A stretch of 5,457 nt of DNA, taken from the NCBI GenBank assembly GCA_002774415.1, contig PEYL01000010.1:1-5457 (forward strand), written 5' to 3'. This DNA is from Candidatus Portnoybacteria bacterium CG08_land_8_20_14_0_20_40_83. Its GTDB lineage: Bacteria; Patescibacteriota; Minisyncoccia; Portnoybacterales; GWB1-42-6. Below are positions 1 through 5,074 of the stretch, one piece after another. The translations under genes and the position numbers were made by a program. Each line of letters starts with the position of its first letter. Position 1 is the first letter of the stretch. Below the pieces are notes generated by a model, which worked only from the letters and a program-made list of their open reading frames with translations, was not told where the DNA came from and made no database searches.

Positions 1-36
1 TTGTCATACGACACCCATTATATCTGCCTTTCATAG

Positions 37-54
37 ATCCTCTAAGTGGAGGAT
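37..54. repeat. Short perfect hairpin left of the insertion sequence
   Basis: ATCCTC (37-42) and GAGGAT (49-54) form a 6-bp perfect inverted repeat around the loop TAAGTG. It lies 23 bp upstream of the -35 box at 78. No T-tract follows on the plus strand, so a terminator role is unsupported. It could be an operator or the tail of a structure that extends beyond the left edge. No gene is confidently visible in 1-110. Confidence 0.4.
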
Positions 55-77
55 ATCATATGAACCAGCGCACTTAA

Positions 78-105
78 TTGACATTTTATGCGTATCTGTA
101 ATAAT
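78..105 (+). promoter_or_regulatory. Strong sigma70-type promoter, cut off from its operon by the insertion sequence
   Basis: The -35 box TTGACA (78-83) is a perfect consensus. A 16-bp spacer leads to AATAAT (100-105), which matches 5 of 6 positions of TATAAT. It is preceded by TG plus one base (97-99), an extended -10 element. The predicted start point, about 7 nt downstream, falls inside the 8-bp target duplication of the insertion sequence at 111-118. In the pre-insertion sequence this promoter would face the 1146 gene with a leader of about 100 nt. It now points into the insertion sequence, antisense to the transposase. Activity is inferred from sequence only. Confidence 0.7.
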
Positions 106-110
106 ATATA

Positions 111-118
111 TAAATGTT
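111..118. repeat. Target site duplication, left copy
   Basis: TAAATGTT here is identical to 1046-1053, and both abut the terminal inverted repeats of the insertion sequence. Eight base pairs is the typical duplication length for the IS1595 family. Perfect identity suggests a recent insertion. Confidence 0.88.
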
Positions 119-143
119 GGTAGATGTTAACGATATGACGCAG
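119..143 (+). repeat. Terminal inverted repeat, left end (3' side of the transposase)
   Basis: The 25 bases from GGTAGATG to GACGCAG match the reverse complement of 1021-1045 at 20 of 25 positions. The outer GGTA and inner CGCAG are identical at both ends. It includes the transposase stop codon. Confidence 0.87.
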
Positions 144-966
144 TAACTGATTGTAATTGTAAAGTTTTTTGAATAAAAGCGAAAGGATCATCCGGATTAA
201 GTCTTGAATTGAATCTGTAAGCCAGCTCTTTGATATACTCAAACATATATCTTTTCGTCGCGTGATGGTACATCCGTATCAGTTTGTTTTTAAACACAGA
301 CCAGACATTTTCAATCGGATTCGTCTCTTTGAATCTGACGGCATGATTAATGAATACATTAACAGTTTTAAGCCAGGAGGCCGCATATTGATAGGATGAA
401 TAGTCATCAGAAATAAATTTGGCTTCCCGGTTTGTATGATGCGAAATACAGGTCGCAATTACCCTGAAGTCCATTGATTCCAATTCAAAGACTTTTATCT
501 GACTTGCTTGTTGGTCCAGAGCGCCAAAAACCAAGGTTTTACCTGTTGCTCCGCGGCCTCGCTTGCCCTTTCTTTTGCCGCCAAAATAGCTGTCATCCAT
601 GACAATTACAGAGCCGTTAAGTTTTTCCTTTAATTCAGGGACAACCAGGCGAAATTTCCTGAAATACCGGCTGACAGTTTGGCGCGATAAATTAGTTAAT
701 CTTGCAGTCTGCTTTACCGGCATTTCCTGGAGCCAACAATCCAGCAGGCAATATATTCTATCCAAAGGAAGCCTTGATCCTTTAAGAAAAGATGCCGACT
801 TTAAAGAGAATCGTTTTCTGCATTTTCTGCACCAGAAGCGATTATCCTTTGTCCTTCTGACTTTAAAAGAACCGCAATATCCACAACGTGCTCGTTTACC
901 AAGGATTGCCTTCTTAAACAGCAAGAGAAGTTGATTCTTGGTATGTGAACATTTTATACTAGTCAT
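127..966 (-). CDS. IS1595-family (ISXO2-like) DDE transposase
   Basis: This 279-aa protein should catalyse cut-and-paste or copy-type movement of the surrounding element by acting on its terminal repeats. An N-terminal zinc ribbon has two CxxC knuckles (C28/C31 and C46/C49). A helix-turn-helix-like segment follows at about 80-106. The catalytic core shows D124 in VMDDSYFGGK, D187 in SDDYSSY and E219 in NPIENVWS, the DDE arrangement of ISXO2-like transposases. The residue after the first Asp is D125, where the family usually has Glu. The ATG at 966 is the only usual start before an in-frame stop at 1006-1008, and no clear Shine-Dalgarno precedes it. A long foldback (968-1027) abuts the start. 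The frame is intact with all catalytic residues present, so it is probably functional. Confidence 0.93.
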   Translation of the reverse strand: MTSIKCSHTKNQLLLLFKKAILGKRARCGYCGSFKVRRTKDNRFWCRKCRKRFSLKSASFLKGSRLPLDRIYCLLDCWLQEMPVKQTARLTNLSRQTVSRYFRKFRLVVPELKEKLNGSVIVMDDSYFGGKRKGKRGRGATGKTLVFGALDQQASQIKVFELESMDFRVIATCISHHTNREAKFISDDYSSYQYAASWLKTVNVFINHAVRFKETNPIENVWSVFKNKLIRMYHHATKRYMFEYIKELAYRFNSRLNPDDPFAFIQKTLQLQSVTASYR

Positions 967-967
967 A

Positions 968-1027
968 GGCGTAGAGTTATTGATTAATGCTAAAGTTTTA
1001 GACCTTTACTTAATCATACTCTGCGCC
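968..1027 (-). promoter_or_regulatory. 60-nt foldback upstream of the transposase start
   Basis: On the minus strand the arm starting GGCGCAGAGT (1027 downward) pairs with the arm ending ACTCTACGCC (968). The stem has about 17 pairs with one mismatch and two bulged As, plus an inner 5-bp stem (TAAAG/CTTTA). Its 3' foot is one base from the ATG at 966. A possible -10 box TATGAT (1013-1018, minus) lies inside the 5' arm, with only a weak -35. A transcript starting there would lack the 5' arm, whereas read-through RNA from outside the element would fold completely. This resembles the foldback inhibition known from other insertion sequences. The structure is visible; the role is inferred. Confidence 0.6.
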
Positions 1028-1045
1028 AAATTGTTTACATATACC
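1021..1045 (-). repeat. Terminal inverted repeat, right end (5' side of the transposase)
   Basis: Read on the minus strand this begins GGTATATG and ends GGCGCAG, matching the left end at 20 of 25 positions. Its inner 7 bases also form the foot of the foldback at 968-1027. Confidence 0.87.
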
Positions 1046-1053
1046 TAAATGTT
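1046..1053. repeat. Target site duplication, right copy
   Basis: TAAATGTT is identical to 111-118 and directly abuts the right terminal repeat. Deleting 119-1053 restores the presumed uninterrupted site. Confidence 0.88.
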
Positions 1054-1071
1054 TTTGTTTGGCAAAACTAT

Positions 1072-1087
1072 AGCCGGTTTTCCGGCT
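1072..1087. repeat. Leader hairpin between the insertion sequence and the 1146 gene
   Basis: AGCCGG (1072-1077), loop TTTT, CCGGCT (1082-1087) is a perfect 6-bp stem. It would lie in the original 5' leader of the two-gene operon. A T-run (1098-1103) comes ten bases after the stem, too far for a standard intrinsic terminator. The rest of 1054-1145 is AT-rich with no gene. Confidence 0.45.
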
Positions 1088-1133
1088 GAAAGGCAAGTTT
1101 TTTAACAATTTAATAAAGTTTCAAAGAAAAGAT

Positions 1134-1139
1134 AGGAGG
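1134..1139 (+). promoter_or_regulatory. Shine-Dalgarno of the 218-aa gene
   Basis: AGGAGG is a perfect core, 6 nt before the ATG at 1146. It fixes that start codon. Confidence 0.9.
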
Positions 1140-1145
1140 ATTGTT

Positions 1146-1802
1146 ATGAAAACATTACTTTCTCGATTCGGCGAATTTCTTAAGACCAGAAAAGGCCGTT
1201 TAACCACTTTGTGGATCATCACCGCCCTGCTTTTAATTGTCGCCTTATTTAATGGCTTTGGCCAGCCGGTTTTTTCATATATTTTTTATGGCAAAACAGC
1301 CGAAATCGCCAAGCCAAAATATGGCCAGTCTGTCTATGAGCAATGGTATCAGGGCGAAAAAAATATTGCCAAAATTGAAGGACGGGAATGGCAGGACCCG
1401 CGAAAAAAAGAGCAAGCTTCCCTTATTGGGAGCTGGAAATGGTTCATCATTTTTGGTATATTCTTTTTTATTTCTGCTATCTATCAAACAGTCGATATCC
1501 TGCAAAGAGGTGGTATAACGATAAGAAATCTTGCCAGCCAATTATTGAGCTCTGTAAAAGATGCCTGGAGAAATCACCGGAAATATCAGCTGGCCAAGTT
1601 GAAGATAAAAGTGAAAATGAAACCAAGCGCCAATCCGCCACTTTTAAGAAGCGGCGAGGGCGAAGAACTGCCGAGAGTCAAAATTGGCGATTCGATTGGA
1701 AGATTGTTTTCTATTAATTTTATTTCCGATCTTCTTGCGCCAAGAGTCAATAAGGTAATTGACCGAACAATAGATAAACTCATTAAAGCACTAAGGGGGT
1801 GA
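1146..1802 (+). CDS. Unrecognised membrane protein, first gene of a two-gene operon
   Basis: I do not recognise this 218-aa family. A basic N-terminus (residues 1-19) leads into a hydrophobic segment at about 20-38 and a second at about 97-118, so two membrane spans are likely. Between them is a polar loop of about 55 residues with the motif GQSVYEQWYQG (60-70). The tail from about 120 is strongly basic, with many Lys/Arg at 140-160 and 199-217, and by the positive-inside rule should be cytoplasmic, as should the N-terminus. The loop with the motif would then be external. A similar motif ends the protein encoded immediately downstream. A strong Shine-Dalgarno fixes the start, and the TGA stop sits inside the next gene's ribosome site, so the two are translationally coupled. 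The native promoter appears to be at 78-105, beyond the insertion sequence. Function unknown. Confidence 0.85.
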   Translation: MKTLLSRFGEFLKTRKGRLTTLWIITALLLIVALFNGFGQPVFSYIFYGKTAEIAKPKYGQSVYEQWYQGEKNIAKIEGREWQDPRKKEQASLIGSWKWFIIFGIFFFISAIYQTVDILQRGGITIRNLASQLLSSVKDAWRNHRKYQLAKLKIKVKMKPSANPPLLRSGEGEELPRVKIGDSIGRLFSINFISDLLAPRVNKVIDRTIDKLIKALRG

Positions 1803-1803
1803 T
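1792..1803 (+). promoter_or_regulatory. Near-perfect extended Shine-Dalgarno overlapping the upstream stop codon
   Basis: TAAGGGGGTGAT differs at one base from the full anti-16S complement TAAGGAGGTGAT. It ends 3 nt before the ATG at 1807, and its core is 7 nt from it. The TGA stop of the 218-aa gene (1800-1802) is embedded in it. A terminating ribosome therefore sits on the next initiation site, and the start of the 556-aa gene is secure. Confidence 0.9.
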
Positions 1804-1806
1804 ACT

Positions 1807-3477
1807 ATGAAACTTACACCAATAAAAGGAGTATTTGCTTTGTTGGTTGGTGCGATAGTTTTGAAAATTTTCTTTCCCTGGTGGTTTGTCACATTAATCA
1901 TCGGTGGCGCCACTTGCTTTGCAGTATATAAATGGGTAACCATAAAAACTGGCGTAAGTCCTGTTTGGGCAAAAAGATTTGCAGGGCTCGCTATTGTCAT
2001 TTTTTTGATTAGCCTATTTGTTACTTTTTTTGAGACAAAGTGGCCATGGGTAGCCAAAGCACTTGATAGCCGTCAGCTAGTTATTAGCCTCGGCATAGCC
2101 GACTGGTTGAAATCTAAAGAACCTCTTAGCTTACGCATGAAGATGGAAAAACTGAGAGAAGAGTTAATGAAGGCGGAAGAACAGAAGTATATAAAAAAGA
2201 TAGAACCCATTGAGGCAAAAATAGCGGCTGGCCAGGAATTGACAGAGGCTGATCAGAAAATCATTAAAGAAGCTGAAGATAAGTTAAGGGAATTGCAAAA
2301 GAAAGCAGCGGGAGATAAGCCGTTACCGCAAAAAGATGAGAAGCAGAATGTCTTGCAGCCAAAACAGGAAATAAATGTAAAGTATTTAACTTTTCGTTTT
2401 TCTGTTCGAGCCGGAGAGCCATCAGCGGATATATTTGCGCTTCCAAAAGATCAATGTTGCTGGGCAAATTGGTGGGGGCCGGAAGAGACGCAGATTATTA
2501 ACAAAGATGGTCAAATTATGGGTCCGCTGTTAAAAGAATACGGCATAAGAAAAGAATTCAGCGAAGGAGTCCGATTCCAAAGTCCAATTGATGGCATTGT
2601 GATTGTTTTTCAGGCCAGCAGAAAGGAAGATTTGCCATCTATTGATCGAGTAAAAGAAATATGGAAAAAAGAGCAAAATGCATATCTTAAGACAAAGCAA
2701 ATCTCAGGACCGCCGCCTGAGCCCCAAAAACCGGTTGAATTGGCTTTCTTGGGCAAAGACTGCAAGTTTTTAAAATTTGAAGAAAACGAGCATGTTATCA
2801 GGTCGCCCAATTGGATCATAAGGCTGGTTTCAATTCAAATTACAGAAAGAGGAAACCTAAGATTAAATTTTTTGCATACAAATTCTAAGGGAGGAAGGTA
2901 CACAAAGCTGTGGATTGGGAAACCAGAAGAGACAACATACCTCGTTGATGAATCCGGTCGCAAAATTGGTTTTGTCAGCGAACGGAATCTTGGTACAAGC
3001 ATAGATAGGAAAGGTAAAACAGTGCTTGGTGGTAAAGAATTTCCTTCGGGAGTACCGATAGCTTATGCAATGGTTTTTTCCCGGCTGCCGGAGAATGTAC
3101 GCAAGCTCAATTTTGTTTCAAAATATGCCTGGGGCAGCAATTACCCATGCTATCAGTACGAAGAGATTGTAATTAGGGGCATCAAACTATTTATGGAAAA
3201 AAGCCAATTGACCGAGATAAATAATCCGCCTGACGAAGATCGGCCCAGCAAGGTTCTAATTGAGCCAGAAGCGCAGGGAACAAACGAAAAGAAAGTGGCT
3301 GAAGAAAAAATAGCCGAAGAAAAAACATCTGAGCAGAGACAAGAAATAAAAAAAAATGAACGCCAAGTTTATAAAGAGAAGAAGCCCAATCAGACTTCCA
3401 AATCTATCGGCCGGCAGATTTATGAGCAAATGTTTAGAGGCGGGCAAAGATCGCAAAGATATCCGTACAGGAGGTAA
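1807..3477 (+). CDS. Unrecognised multidomain membrane protein with coiled coil and beta-rich domains
   Basis: I do not recognise this 556-aa family. Residues 8-43 hold two close hydrophobic helices separated by a Pro-Trp-Trp turn, and a third lies at about 58-75. A charged helix follows at 106-168, likely a coiled coil. Residues 190-272 look beta-rich, with a Cys-Cys-Trp/Trp-Trp cluster at 217-223. Residues 317-462 look like a second beta sandwich: alternating hydrophobics, DESGRKIGF at 381-389, and F..G.PIAYAMVFSRLPEN. The latter resembles the Ig-like DUF4352/TRF2-type extracytoplasmic folds, but only by pattern. A K/E-rich tail (473-530) contains a VAEEK/IAEEK repeat, and the end carries GRQIYEQMFRG (535-545), echoing the upstream protein. 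It is probably a membrane-anchored protein with a large soluble portion acting with its operon partner. A terminator follows at once. Topology is inferred. Confidence 0.85.
   Translation: MKLTPIKGVFALLVGAIVLKIFFPWWFVTLIIGGATCFAVYKWVTIKTGVSPVWAKRFAGLAIVIFLISLFVTFFETKWPWVAKALDSRQLVISLGIADWLKSKEPLSLRMKMEKLREELMKAEEQKYIKKIEPIEAKIAAGQELTEADQKIIKEAEDKLRELQKKAAGDKPLPQKDEKQNVLQPKQEINVKYLTFRFSVRAGEPSADIFALPKDQCCWANWWGPEETQIINKDGQIMGPLLKEYGIRKEFSEGVRFQSPIDGIVIVFQASRKEDLPSIDRVKEIWKKEQNAYLKTKQISGPPPEPQKPVELAFLGKDCKFLKFEENEHVIRSPNWIIRLVSIQITERGNLRLNFLHTNSKGGRYTKLWIGKPEETTYLVDESGRKIGFVSERNLGTSIDRKGKTVLGGKEFPSGVPIAYAMVFSRLPENVRKLNFVSKYAWGSNYPCYQYEEIVIRGIKLFMEKSQLTEINNPPDEDRPSKVLIEPEAQGTNEKKVAEEKIAEEKTSEQRQEIKKNERQVYKEKKPNQTSKSIGRQIYEQMFRGGQRSQRYPYRR
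3298..3327 (+). repeat. Two-unit 15-bp coding repeat in the charged tail
   Basis: GCTGAAGAAAAAATA (3298-3312) and GCCGAAGAAAAAACA (3313-3327) match at 13 of 15 positions. They encode AEEKI and AEEKT in the low-complexity linker of the 556-aa protein. It is probably a small slippage duplication. Confidence 0.55.
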
Positions 3478-3492
3478 ATTTTTATAATAAAT

Positions 3493-3530
3493 AAAGCTAG
3501 TGATAAATTTTTCACTAGCTTTTTTCTTTT
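3493..3530. terminator. Strong bidirectional intrinsic terminator between convergent operons
   Basis: AAAGCTAGTGA (3493-3503) and TCACTAGCTTT (3512-3522) form an 11-bp perfect stem with an 8-nt loop. On the plus strand the T-rich tract TTTTTTCTTTT (3520-3530) makes it a textbook terminator for the 1146-3477 operon, 16 bp after the stop codon. On the minus strand the stem lies just past the methyltransferase stop (3534) and is followed by TTTATTTATTATAAA, so it probably ends that operon too. Confidence 0.92.
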
Positions 3531-3533
3531 CCG

Positions 3534-4049
3534 CTAAACTTCGTATAAAAAGATTTTTCCCGGATAACCTTCAATGACTTTTTTTGGCGTCCAGCCGTGG
3601 AGCGAAAAGGAGTAAGAAATGATTTTGGTGCCGGGGCGAAGCTCTTTTTCGAATTTGGGTTTTAATCTTTTCATAGCATGAATTGATAAAAAACAGAAAA
3701 CAATATCGGCCCGGGATAGATCCTGCTTATAAAAATTTTTGTAATAAAGCTGGGCTTTTTTAATTCCGTGAAAAAATAGATTAAGCCGCGCAACGGCATA
3801 TATTATTGGCGCTAGTTCAAATCCGACGACTTCTGCGCCAAATTCCTTTTCGGCAATTATCAAGGCTTTTCCATCCCCTGCTCCAAGGTCATAGAGCTTT
3901 TGATTTGGTTTTAAGTCCGCAAGCTTTAAAGCCTCTTTAATCGCTTTTTTTGGGGTTTTAAAATAAGGCGCGCCGATAAAAAAACTGTAAAATGTCAGGC
4001 CGGCTAAAATAACGAATATAACCAGGCTGATTATATAAGAGAGAGTCAT
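3534..4049 (-). CDS. Membrane-anchored class I SAM-dependent methyltransferase, FAM173/ATPSC-KMT-like
   Basis: This 171-aa protein has an N-terminal hydrophobic anchor (residues 4-25), then the short link GAPYFKTP (26-33) and a compact Rossmann methyltransferase. Motif I is LYDLGAGDGK (52-61), the SAM glycine loop, and the acidic end of strand two is GFELAP (76-81). Later comes NFYKQDLSRADIVFCFL (105-121), followed by HGWTP (151-155). The anchor, the P-[FY]-x(2)-[TS] entry, DxGxGDG, G[FY]EL and the terminal WTP match my memory of the FAM173 (ATP synthase c-subunit lysine methyltransferase) family. The actual substrate is unknown; a membrane-associated protein lysine is a reasonable guess. It is third in the minus-strand operon, 13 bp after the acyltransferase stop. 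Only a distant GGAG precedes the ATG, so translational coupling is plausible. Confidence 0.85.
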   Translation of the reverse strand: MTLSYIISLVIFVILAGLTFYSFFIGAPYFKTPKKAIKEALKLADLKPNQKLYDLGAGDGKALIIAEKEFGAEVVGFELAPIIYAVARLNLFFHGIKKAQLYYKNFYKQDLSRADIVFCFLSIHAMKRLKPKFEKELRPGTKIISYSFSLHGWTPKKVIEGYPGKIFLYEV

Positions 4050-4062
4050 GGGTTTAAGAGCT

Positions 4063-4725
4063 TTACTCCATTAACTTCTGGATTTCTCGCATTATTATCT
4101 GCGTGCCGATTTCAATATTGCCCTCTGCATAATTTTGGGCCAGTTTTTCTTGGAGCAAGAACGGCTTGCCGATAATTACTCTGACGCTGTATTTTCGCAA
4201 AAAAAAGTTCTTCCAGGAGAAAGTCTGAATGCCGCAGATGGCCACGGGCAGAATCGGCTTGCCTGTTCCAAGCGCCAAAGTTGCCACTCCCGGCCTGCCC
4301 TGTTCCAGTTTAAATTCTTCAAAGGGATAGCGCTTGCCCTGCGGGAAAATAACCAGCGAGCAGCCTTGTTCCAAAACCTGCTTTGGTTCGGCTAAAGATT
4401 TTTCCATGCCCTTGCCTCGCCAGGCGCGCAAAGCACCCAGAAGTTTTAAAAAACCGCCCCAAAAAGGAGCAGTTATCAGAGAGTCTTTGGTAATGAAATA
4501 AATTGGATAGGCAGGAGAGCCGAAAGGCAGCACAGTGCCCAAAATCGGCGGGTCAAGATAGCTTAAATGGTTTGAGGCAATGATTAGAGGTCTTTTTAAA
4601 TCTTCAATGTCGCAATTGACGCGAAAACGATAGCGGATAAAAAATTTTAAAATTGGCCGGAGAATTAACCAGCCAATTTTTTGCACGATTCTGAGGCTGG
4701 TTGGGTTTATTTGATTTTTTGGCAT
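4063..4725 (-). CDS. plsC: 1-acyl-sn-glycerol-3-phosphate acyltransferase (PlsC family)
   Basis: This 220-aa enzyme should transfer an acyl group to lysophosphatidic acid to form phosphatidic acid at the inner membrane. An amphipathic or hydrophobic N-terminal helix lies at about 17-34. The catalytic HX4D motif is intact in NHLSYLDP (N52, H53, D58). The motif II region includes ALRAWRGKG (98-106), motif III is FPQGKR (127-132) and motif IV is PILPVAICG (157-165). Motif III is normally FPEG[TS]R; here Gln129 replaces the glutamate and Lys131 the small residue, which may alter substrate phosphate binding. The length is usual for small PlsC proteins. The ATG at 4725 overlaps the end of the zinc-finger gene by 19 nt with no good Shine-Dalgarno, implying coupled initiation. 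A GTG at codon 14 is a weaker alternative. The true substrate could be another lysolipid. Confidence 0.9.
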   Translation of the reverse strand: MPKNQINPTSLRIVQKIGWLILRPILKFFIRYRFRVNCDIEDLKRPLIIASNHLSYLDPPILGTVLPFGSPAYPIYFITKDSLITAPFWGGFLKLLGALRAWRGKGMEKSLAEPKQVLEQGCSLVIFPQGKRYPFEEFKLEQGRPGVATLALGTGKPILPVAICGIQTFSWKNFFLRKYSVRVIIGKPFLLQEKLAQNYAEGNIEIGTQIIMREIQKLME

Positions 4726-5072
4726 TTAGCGCAGGTTTTTGCTTCGGGCATAGCCATTAATCTTTTTTCATCAATGGGCTTGCCGCATTTTTCACATTTG
4801 CCGTAATTTCCCTTTTTAATTTTTTCCAAAGCCGTATTTATTTCTTGCAGCCTTATTTCAAGCGCATATTCAATCGACAGGGTGCTTTCATACGCCGAAA
4901 CTTCGAGCGCACTTTCATCCGGGCTTTGGTGGGTGCCAAAATCGGGGTAACGCGTATCATAGTCCCCTTTGAATTTGGGATCTTTTTGGGCAATTGTTTC
5001 AAGCTCTTTTTCTATCTTTCCCTTTTTTTCTTCCAATTGCTTTTTCAGTTGTTGAGCGGTTTCCTTTTTCAT
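4707..5072 (-). CDS. DksA/TraR-family C4 zinc-finger regulator
   Basis: This 121-aa protein belongs to the family that enters the RNA polymerase secondary channel, classically with ppGpp, to adjust promoter choice. A long helical hairpin (residues 4-30 and about 52-87) precedes a C4 zinc finger: C93-x2-C96-x17-C114-x2-C117, within CEKCGKPIDEKRLMAMPEAKTCAKC. It is shorter than E. coli DksA (151 aa). Aligned from memory on the zinc finger, the tip D71-x-x-D74-x-A76 of E. coli falls on S50-x-x-E53-x-A55, with D52 nearby, so the acidic tip is altered. It is first in the operon; its end overlaps the acyltransferase start by 19 nt. The ATG at 5072 is the first start after an upstream in-frame stop, but no Shine-Dalgarno precedes it. 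It has a strong promoter and a hairpin-rich leader. Its exact targets are unknown. Confidence 0.9.
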   Translation of the reverse strand: MKKETAQQLKKQLEEKKGKIEKELETIAQKDPKFKGDYDTRYPDFGTHQSPDESALEVSAYESTLSIEYALEIRLQEINTALEKIKKGNYGKCEKCGKPIDEKRLMAMPEAKTCAKCQKIK

Positions 5073-5074
5073 GT

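Larger units (their letters stand above)
119..1045 (-). mobile_element. Complete IS1595-family insertion sequence, 927 bp
   Basis: The element is bounded by 25-bp imperfect inverted repeats that both begin GGTA. Outside them is a perfect 8-bp direct repeat. It carries one intact transposase gene on the minus strand and no passenger gene. The transposase stop codon (127-129) lies inside the left terminal repeat, so the element is very compact. The size, 8-bp duplication, GG ends and zinc-ribbon DDE transposase all agree with the IS1595 family; the subgroup cannot be assigned by eye. It lies between a strong promoter and the two-gene membrane-protein operon starting at 1146. The intact gene, paired ends and identical duplications suggest recent and possibly still competent transposition. 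Confidence 0.9.

Noticed and set aside
1..34. Possible minus-strand gene start at 34 reading MKGRYNGCRMT off the left edge, with AGAGG upstream
   Set aside because: Only eleven codons are visible, the spacing to the ribosome site is short, and a TATAAT string lies inside the frame. There is too little to support a gene.
599..934. Plus-strand open frame of 111 codons inside the transposase region
   Set aside because: It lies antisense to a transposase with intact catalytic motifs, has no ribosome site and no recognisable domain.
1034..1074. Outward promoter from the right end of the insertion sequence using TTTACA (1034-1039) as -35
   Set aside because: The sequence 17 bp downstream is GTTTGG, not a -10 box, and the next TATA-like string is 29 bp away.
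25..1095. 9-bp inverted match TGCCTTTCA (25-33) and TGAAAGGCA (1087-1095) as possible ends of the insertion sequence
   Set aside because: Similarity does not extend past 9 bases and no duplication flanks it. The ends at 119 and 1045 have 25-bp repeats and a perfect 8-bp duplication, so this match is probably chance.
1072..1103. Intrinsic terminator formed by AGCCGG/CCGGCT and the following T-run
   Set aside because: Ten bases separate the stem from the T-run, and the next gene starts just after it. A leader hairpin is more likely.
1237..1717. Additional overlapping frames on both strands inside the 218-aa gene
   Set aside because: They have no ribosome sites and atypical composition, and are overlapped by a gene with a perfect Shine-Dalgarno and coherent membrane segments.
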